From the NCBI RefSeq assembly GCF_040954835.1, contig NC_090698.1, positions 72,919,284-72,983,283 on the forward strand: DNA of 64,000 nt, written 5' to 3'. The notes under the pieces are model-generated. The model searched no databases. It was given only the letters and a program-made list of their open reading frames with translations, and had not been told where the DNA came from. This stretch comes from Lepisosteus oculatus. Lineage: Eukaryota; Chordata; Actinopteri; Semionotiformes; Lepisosteidae. Positions 55,782 through 64,000 of the stretch are shown one piece after another. The number at the start of each line of letters is the position of its first letter. Position 1 is the first letter of the stretch. Made by a program: the position numbers and the translations under genes.

Positions 55782-57754
55782 AACAGTTAATATTTGACTT
55801 GGTCTATAGGATACTCCTAACACCATGCCTTTCATATGTTTTTTAATGAGTCTGACCCACATAGATTCAGAGACTTCTGATTCCTCTAGCTTCAGTTTCT
55901 GAAACTGAATACTCTTTCTGATACACAGCTCTAAACTTCCCCCTCTTCCACCCTCCTCTCCATCTTTCCTTCTCTCCGGAACAGTGTGAACTAACAGTAC
56001 AACTGATGTACATGTTTATATACATCTTTCTCTGATTCCAGCCATTTAATTAACACAACTAATAATTCCCAATGCCTGCTAATCTGGTAGCTTCTCCCTC
56101 ACGTATTTTCTTTCCAAGACTCAAAGGCATTTAGGAATACTCATTTCTTTGTTTGATTTTTCCCTTTGGTTCTCATTTTGACTTTGCTCCACATGAAACT
56201 TCCTTTTATGTTTTCTTTGGCTTCTCCCTCCTCCATAATGATTTCTGGATAACACTGAGTTACTCCAGCCAGACTCGGAAGAAGCGTGTGTACTCCAGGC
56301 TGTAGTGGTACACTACAATATTTACTTGCCAATTTGAAATAAATTTTGCTAGGGAAGGGAGACTACTTTGCTACTACATTAGCTCTTAGAAGCAGTAAAT
56401 CAAGCCAAAGATAAGTCTTATATATCACACTCACAGAGAGACCTACCATAAGATCATTACAGTAAAAAGTGACAATTTTGATTGATTAAAATGGTACAGA
56501 CAGACTTGGATTAAATCACACTAAGTGATGTGACATTGCAGTTTCACATATCATATTTATGTCGAGACAATGATGGTGAAAGGCATTGTCACCAGGTGAT
56601 AACTGACAATGAGAGGCACCCAGGAATGAGATTTATTAAGGGCTTTAGCAGCAGAAAAAAGTAGTAATTTTTGTGCATTGTCACTTATCAAATGACTGTA
56701 AATCCTGTGACAATGTAATGTTGAAAAGCAAAGGCACTTATGTTCCTGACAAAGTGCCAGCTGTAAAGTATTTACTGGCGTCATTCATTTTGCTCTGTGC
56801 ACTCAAATATTTACTTACTGTAAATTTATAAGCTCCAGCTATATCTTTGGCTCCTGCATTAGATGATCTCTTCTTTTATATTTGCTACATCACAGTCATT
56901 AAGATAGCTGCCTGCTCTTATCATCACCTTTTAAAATAAAAAAACAACATTTTACCATCAAAGCTTGAATTTGTTTAGAATGCCTCTCGCCCAAGCCATT
57001 CAGACAGTACCAAGCCTCTTTTCAACTGAAACAGATTCTCTGAACATCTTTTGGGATTTTTTTTAAAGCTTCACACCAGATATGAAAAACAGCGCAGCTG
57101 TTGTTTCTTACTCAGTGGATGGCTAAAAAAAATTGCAACATTTAATTGGCGGAAGCTTAAGAAACGAAGCGAATACGTAAAGAAGTGAATTTCAAAACTG
57201 GCTGGATGGGTTCCTGGGATCAATTAGCTTCTGAATGGCCGTCATTAACAGACATTTGGGAGGGATAACAATGACAAGTCAATCACACACAGCTGTTTCT
57301 ATGTGTCGAACACAGACACCCCGTCTTGCATCGCTCCTCCACCCATCTCCACCACTGGCTCCTCTCCGCATGGGCTGGCCAGGAGGCTTCTCACGAGCAG
57401 AACGGGTTAAGCCAGATGTATCTCTCCAAATATTCCCAACATCCACAAAGTATTCAATGCCGTTGTCCCTGGGGAGCTACCCAACAGGCTGGAGGGGCTG
57501 AAGGTATTGCAATGAGCGTTAGGCCAGAGCAGGGTTACAGTTAGGAGAACACTGACATGTTGACTCCAGTTTTATATCTAGTTGCACATTAAATGACAAA
57601 ATCAAAAGAAGTTACCCAGTAGAAACCGGGTGTCTTATCACTTTCTGTCTGACTCAGTTTTGGAGTACAGCCACTGAATGGTGCAATTTACAATAAAAGC
57701 AGGCACCTTGGTCTTGTGTTATTCTGTTCACAAACTGCTTCAGTCCTGAGGACC

Positions 57755-57925
57755 CAGATGGAAACTAGCTGGAAGTGCAATCATAGCTGAGAACATTGGG
57801 CATTTCTTTACACAATACATTGTAGGAGTACGGAACAATTCTTTCATGAAAGACTGGATGAGGTCCTGGGATCAATTAACTACTGCCAAACAGGCTAGAC
57901 GAGCTGAATGTCTCCTCTCGTTTTG
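57755..57925 (+). mobile_element. CR1 LINE 3' end
   Basis: Contains GATGGAAACTAGCTGGAAGT, a TTTACACAATACATTGTAGG piece and GATGAGGTCCTGGGATCAAT. A shorter tail copy sits at about 57195-57245. Confidence 0.65.
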
Positions 57926-58545
57926 TACACCTTTCTTATCTTACTTGTGAATTTTCCAATTCGGCCAAAACGTGTTCCAGGAGGACTGAGATGGAAGAAA
58001 CGTGAGTTTAAATAGAACGCATGTCTTCTCTGGGCCCAGATCTTATGGCTACCCTCTATGTTAATTACCCACAATGCCATTTCACTTGCCTCTTGTGTGG
58101 CCTTCACATTGCGTGTTTCTGATGATCTTTTTTTAAATGTCTGCATATTACATTTGAATATCACATTTAATAAACATTCAGAGGTCTCTTTCCAAACCCC
58201 GCTCAGATGGAACTTGGGCTAATATATCTGTGGTGGCAGGAGGAAAGCCCGATTTCAATTTAACAGATTATTAACCTTTGCAATTTTATGACAGATGGAC
58301 TCCACTGAAATTTCCTAAATCTGAAAATGGAGGGGGGGAAAGGACATCAAATTACACCGTTTTACACTTTGATCAAAATGGAAAGCTATTGGGCATTTGG
58401 CTCTCAAAGCAGGAATATTTTTACAGCAAGAGCCTATGGAAATATGAAGGTTGCTTTGGTATTTAAAGTGGCGTGTTCTTTTACGTACAGAATCCCTGCT
58501 CTAGGACTGCATTCTCTCCTTCCAGGACAGGATCCTTTGTAATGT

Positions 58546-58800
58546 TTGCAAAAGTATTCACTCCCGTTTAACGATATCCTGTTTTGATGAATAACAAATT
58601 ATGTCTACAATTTAGAAAACTTAATATTTTGTTTCATGCTCCAACTGAGCACTTGGGTGAAAGATAAATGGTTTCAAAATCTGCAAAAAAAGTCAAAAAA
58701 CAAAAATAAAAAACATATGTAGATTGCATAATAACTCACCCCTTTTGCTATGGTAAACCTATATTACTTTATCAACTCTGGATAACCATTTTGTAAAAAG
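58546..58800 (+). repeat. Possible dispersed DNA-transposon-like repeat
   Basis: Begins GCAAAAGTATTCACTCCCG and includes CCTTTTGCTATGGTAAACCT, phrasing that resembles a common vertebrate dispersed repeat. Only one copy is present here, so this rests on recognition alone. Confidence 0.3.
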
Positions 58801-61800
58801 AGTATTTTCATGACAAAAAAGCAAAATTACTCGACCTTTCATAAGGACAGACATTGAAATTCAATTAAATCGAATTCAAATGGTGCTTTGACGAGGACGT
58901 ATTTAACTTAATGTATGTTTTATTGATCTGTAAAATCAAATTAAACAAATACAGAAATATCGAGATAAATCTAGAAACCTTTGCTTAAAAAAGAACGCCT
59001 TAATCTATTATCAGTAAAAATGGTTTTGGAGACAGACTTAAAAAAAAATCAAAACAGTAACAGACTGATGTAGTCAGTAGTCACAAGATGCCTACCGCAC
59101 ATACAATTAAATAATTAATGAACCTTCCACGAATCTCGGGGTCAATAGCATTCCACAGTTTCATTTTATTCTATCCTTCAGAAATGTGTTGCCATTTTCC
59201 CTTTAATTTCAGTATCTGTTACTTCTGTTCAGAAACTTTTCTTAGGGATTACTCGTTCTCCAAGGTCGTCAGTGCTTGTTTCTAAGTTTTCGTCACGCCA
59301 CGGATGGTTAAAAACAAAGATCAGCCAACACAATGTCCAAATCAAGTCAGGTTTGCAGAATTATGACGGCACAGATTGCGGTTCTAAAATAACATCAAAT
59401 AAACTGTCGTCATATATCAACACGCCTCCTTCATAGGAGATTTAACATGTATTTTCTGTGAGTGCGAGAGGAAGCTTTTATCCCCGTACGAGCACAATCA
59501 GAAACGTCTGCTGTTGCAAATAAACTACGATGCGTCCTTAAAACCCTACAGAGCACTAACACAGATATTCTGGGAGGTCGGTTTTGCAGCCACCTTTGAT
59601 TGGTGATATTAGTTTTTTTTTTGCGTAATTGTATACCTATAAAGACTGTGTTTTACAGCAATTGTAAAGTTTCATATTCTATTACTACTGCTGTTGCACG
59701 CTACGGCCAATCTGACTTTATTTATTTATAAGTCTTGTACTGTATTTTCGGACTACCCGGGGTGCGGCGATTAAGGCGTTTTGATTTACTTGTGGCCCGT
59801 ACGCAATATTTAACGCCTACAGTGAGAAATTCCGCACGTCAAAGGCGCATGATAAGAGATCTGTAAACTGCGATTATCGATGTTCACTGTGTGTTGTGAT
59901 TTGGGTTGCAGCGCCTAAATTTTTGGCCCATCAGTTTACTCAGCTACTGTTGTCTGAAGACACCTCTGAAAGTATCAGAAGCGGGTACACACCCGCCTCC
60001 CTCAAAGTATGTTGCACCACCGGCTATTCAGTAGCTCGGCCAGACGGCGACTATAAAGGGAAGACGTCCTTATTTTAATAACTGAGCTGCAAGAAGGGGA
60101 GCCCTGCAAAACTAGTGCGCAGGAGGCGAGATATTTATAGATGAGAGACCCGGAAGTGCTAGATTACAATTCGACCTCCCGGGACATTCTGTTTTACACC
60201 ACCTTTTACCAATTGTTTTTGTACTCCCAGGAGAAAACGGTGCACAAGCACGGATTTTTTGGTACCTTGGCTCTTGTTTAAATAGGCATAGAGATAAACG
60301 AAAAAAAAAAAGTAAACCTTTTTGATGTATAAACAAGAGGCACCACTTTATTACACAAAAAGGGCCTCAGAAAGACTGAAGCCCAGAGCTACTGTAATTG
60401 TGTTGCCTGGTAGGTTAGTGATCCGAGTATCAGGTATTTCAAAGCAGCGCAATGTGAATTTACAACTTTCTTGGTTTGTAGTCAATGTGCTTACCTGCCT
60501 GTTCATAAAATGCGCAGTTATTTATGTGGTTCCCAGCTGTGCAAGGCTTACTTCTGTTCTGAAAATGTAACGTTTTGTGTTCCTGACAAAATTTGCTTCC
60601 CTCCCTCAAAGGTTATGGACCTTTTTAAGTGTTACAATATGTATTATTGGTTGTATTTGATTTGTGAGCATTGTTGTTTAACATACCATAATTGCGTATG
60701 ATTTCCTCATTTTAAGCCTAAAAATTGCAGCTCTTGGATTGCAAGTGTGTTTTATTTTTCTCTCTGTAGTGCTCTTCATTGTGACACTTTTGTCATTTAT
60801 TACCTACAAGTATTTATCAGCACCTTTGAGAATAATTGTAATGTTCCACTTGTGTAAAATTGATTTTCACCTTACGAACAATAGCTGGAGTGCCAGTGAT
60901 GAAGACACTGAAATTACAGATTATGTTTGATGTTCTATTTATGTGCAAAAAGTAATTTGTGAAGATTTTTATGTGGGTTAGAATGAAATTGCTGAGAGAC
61001 ACCCTGGGTTAAATTAAGAAGTTAAAATATTTCTGCTGTGGTGTCAAAATTTTGATTAAATTCAGATCAAATTGCTTCTGATTAAAAGACAAAGGCCAGA
61101 GTGAAAAATAAAAAGGAACTTAAAGAGCAGGCAAAATTTGACTCAGTCTCTGTGGTGCCAGATACATCCAGGTTTGCTTGTGTCTTTAGCCAGGTCATTT
61201 TAGGTCAGCTAAGAAGGGGAATATGAAGACTTTATAGGGACCTTTGTCAGGGGAGCAAGAAGGCTTAAAACTAATAAGTGCACGGAGAACATCAACTCCT
61301 CAAACTGAGCCTTTGAAGTCCCATGCAAGGGTCACAATAACAGCTCCTTCCTGGACAAGGCATGAGAAGAGCAGCTGTTGATTTATAGATGGATTATAGA
61401 AGAAATTCGGTGACTGGTCTTTAGCTGATATGCAAGAGGAATCCACTCTAAAATCTTGTTTGTAGAGCATGCCCCTTCTTGTTTCATGTGTTTTGTTAGT
61501 TTTGTGTGATGAATTCAATGGAGGTTATTAACTGATGTTTGGAGGTGATAACTATGACAAGTCACATCTTGCCCAGCTGCTCCTAATCACAGGCGTTTCA
61601 GAAATTAGCTGTATATATCTAACACCAACACCTCCTTTCGTATTGTTGATGTCCTTTGTGAAATAGTATTATTCCAAGTATTCTTGGCTATGATAATGCC
61701 TAGAAGATCATGGATGGTGTTTTTGTTTTCACCTGTGCTTTCATAATAACATCTTTTGGCTTATATTTGTATTTTAGTACTTATCAGGCAGCAGCTGTCT

Positions 61801-62592
61801 TATAGCCTGTTCCCATTAGATCACTGAAGCTCATTAACGTTTGGCTGTGTCAAAACATCACAATGAATCAGACAGAGACACAAATGTATTGGAGGTTATT
61901 TGGCAAAGCCCTCCTAGCTGGGAGAATAGGAGCCTGACCATAAGAATGAGGTCGACCGAACTGTCCTCTCTTTTGCAAAGAATGAGCCAGGGAGCTGCTG
62001 CACAGGTGTAGAAGTGGTGGCAGTAGGAATGTGAGAGAGACGTGCAAAGGGAAGGGAAGGTACAGTACTTATGTAGGTTAGTGGAAATAGGTGAGATTAA
62101 TATCTAACCATCCTCCTGAATTTATCATCAACTCTGTTTTGTTAAAAGTCAAGCTGTTACTACTAGACAGTTCACTATTAACAAGAACTACTAGCACATA
62201 TGTATTGTCAGGCTCTGAAGATTTATTTTCTAGTATCTGTAACATTGCTTGAATATAATAGGCTTACAATGATGAATAAGGCTATTCATATTCAAAGAAT
62301 AATAGGCTTCCTGATGAATAAGATAATAACAACAAACTAGTAAATGTATTGAAAAACATTTACTGAGTATTGAGTGACAGTAAGATTTGGCTCAACCTAC
62401 TCGGCTGAGGGCCAACTTCTTGGGTTCAGTAGTGATGCAAACATTGGATGTGAAATACAGAAGGCTTACAGTATGTGAGAGGGGACAAGTATTCCCCACA
62501 CCCTTACACCTGTTTGTACTTACAAGAATCATAAAAGTGTATTACAATTCATGCAGATTATAGAGCTGCTCTTATAATAGTTATCATTATAT
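58801..62592. other. Gene-free interval
   Basis: Mostly AT-rich. Reading frames at 59896-60570 are short and match nothing recognised. Confidence 0.5.
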
Positions 62593-63131
62593 TGTAACGC
62601 TTACGGCCGACAAGCACTGTGTGTAAGAGCCGGGGTACCAGAGCGGGTGACGTCACCGCCCTTCCCTGTGATAGCAGGACCACAGCTACTGGGCTGTGGA
62701 GAGATCTCTCTTTAGCTCACGGGGCTGGGTCGCTGCAGAGAGACGCGGAAGTCCCGGGTTCGAGCCTCCAGTCGGGATGGGGCCGACCAGATGCGGCAAG
62801 GGCGCCCGCCTGAGCCCCCCGTTGCGTTGCATTGGTGTCAGAAGCGGGGCGGGATAGCCCTTCGCCGGGGACGGCGATTTAAGCGGGGGAGAGTGTAACG
62901 CTTACGGCCGACAAGCAGTGTGTGTAAGAGCCGGCGTACCAGAGCGGGTGACGTCACCGCCCTTCCCTGTGATAGCAGGACTACAGCTACTGGGCTGTGG
63001 AGAGATCTCTCTTTAGCTCACGGGGCTAGGTCGCTGCAGAGAGACGCGGAAGTCCCGGGTTCGAGCCTCCAGTCGGGATGGGGCCGACCAGATGCGGCAA
63101 GGGCGCCTGCCTGAGCCCCCGTTGCGTTACA
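62593..63131 (+). mobile_element. Miniature two-LTR retroelement (TRIM-like) with intact target duplication
   Basis: Two direct repeats, 62593-62831 and 62894-63131, begin TGTAACGC and end GCGTTGCA/GCGTTACA. They differ at about seven positions. The 62-bp interior starts with a primer-binding-site-like TGGTGTCAGAAGCGGGG at 62833, which resembles the complement of a vertebrate tRNA-Leu 3' end, and closes with a purine tract GCGGGGGAGAG just before the second repeat. The element is flanked by ATAT on both sides. There is no room for any protein, so it must have been mobilised in trans. Each LTR also carries tRNA-like boxes, TAGCTCA (62713) and GGTTCGAGCC (62757), at tRNA spacing. Confidence 0.8.
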
Positions 63132-64000
63132 ATATTGAGGTAAAGTAATTTAGTTTCTTTCTATTAAAATGGCGTCTCTTTAACGGAGCAAAATGTTTAT
63201 GAATACGACTTACTTCCAGACTTACCAATGTATTTAATAGTCATTGGTTTGCGTTTAAAGAAAGTTCCTTTGCATTGATTGGTTACTCAAAGTACCAGTG
63301 AGTTCCTTAAAAAATACATCCTTTCGAATCTCAACATCGAGATCACTGCAAGATTAAGCCATCCAGGAGTTCCTAAAGATGGGCTCACAACATTCAGAGG
63401 TTGTCAGGAAAATATTGAGATCACTGTAGGGTAGATGCCAAAGCTGATTGCCCTGGACTCCCACAAACTGCAGCCAACAGCCCACAGCCCACTGATGCAA
63501 ACTGCTCTTCCAACCAACAGCCTACTTTCAGAGTCATCACCTGCAGCTCTACCATGGGACTTTAAAGGCTTGAAAACCCCTCCCCTTATCTGCATTGGCT
63601 GTATGCAAATTCCTTGTAGTTTATTGGACCACGAGTAATGGCCGGGGGAGGAGTCTGCCACCTCGTGCTCGACATTGGAGACTGCCATGTTGGCTCATCT
63701 CCAGCTCAGCCCAAAGGATACATAGTAAAAATGAGAAAATTAAAAATAAAAATGAGAAAAAAATGCCTTGACATGGGGTTAACCCTTTGTTTTCTAGGAA
63801 GTGATGAGACTACTGTATAAAAAATGGTATACAGAATGGTGTCCATAGAGGGGGGGTGGGGTGGGTGTTAGGAAAGCAGCTGAGGTGAAATTAAACCTGC
63901 TTGGTCTTATCCTTCCTGATCACATGTTCCTGCTGTGCGGCCTCTACAGGTGTGGGCACTACATGCTTTCTAATCATTGAGCTTCAGAGAGAATACTCTT
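63132..64000. other. No feature recognised at the window end
   Basis: Only short frames after the miniature LTR element; a G-rich run GGGGGGGTGGGGTGGG lies near 63850. Confidence 0.5.

Noticed and set aside
62706-62775. Possible tRNA gene
   Set aside because: A and B boxes fit, but the acceptor arms do not pair convincingly and the segment is repeated within LTRs; treated as an LTR-embedded promoter-like motif.

Overview
The window looks like nuclear DNA of a ray-finned fish. It is intron-rich and dense in CR1, L2/Rex1-type and Tx1-type LINE debris, 5S-rRNA-derived SINEs with ATT tails, palindromic MITE-like repeats and ATT microsatellites. No operon, ribosome-binding site or other bacterial architecture is visible. 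A non-teleost lineage such as gar or bowfin is a guess from the repeat mix, not a demonstrated identification.

Only two host protein-coding genes can be supported, both on the minus strand, head to tail, and both alpha-arrestins. (1) arrdc3, coding exons 19899 down to 10777, with a long 3' UTR ending near 8350. It gives a complete 418-residue product with both arrestin folds and two PPxY motifs. (2) An arrdc3-like paralogue, coding exons 34740 down to 27349. It gives a 306-residue product that keeps both arrestin folds, loses the PPxY tail and ends in the residues NPVY. Six exon boundaries correspond in phase, and two internal exons are identical in length (148 and 103 nt), so the pair is most simply read as an old tandem duplication.

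Layout: 1-8.3 kb is gene-free with SINE pieces, a Tx1 fragment and a CR1 3' end. 8.35-20.4 kb is arrdc3, with a CpG-rich promoter near 20.2-20.4 kb and a second promoter-like CpG-rich block inside intron 1 (17.9-18.7 kb). 20.4-27.3 kb is the intergenic gap with SINEs, a MITE and a perfect 17-bp hairpin. 27.3-34.9 kb is the paralogue, whose introns hold a retroviral-type LTR, SINE and CR1 pieces and a 1-kb compound minisatellite. 35-64 kb has no recognisable host gene. It holds a decayed L2/Rex1-like LINE, CR1 fragments on both strands, a full-length 5S-SINE, a tRNA-type SINE, a solo LTR with a perfect 5-bp target duplication, and at 62593-63131 a very small two-LTR element.

The best candidate for something undescribed is that small element. 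It has two ~239-bp LTRs around a 62-bp core that is little more than a primer-binding site and a polypurine tract, with a 4-bp target duplication. Its LTRs carry tRNA-like A and B boxes at exact tRNA spacing. A solo copy of the LTR lies at 35274-35486. This recalls the plant Cassandra TRIM elements, whose LTRs carry a 5S promoter.
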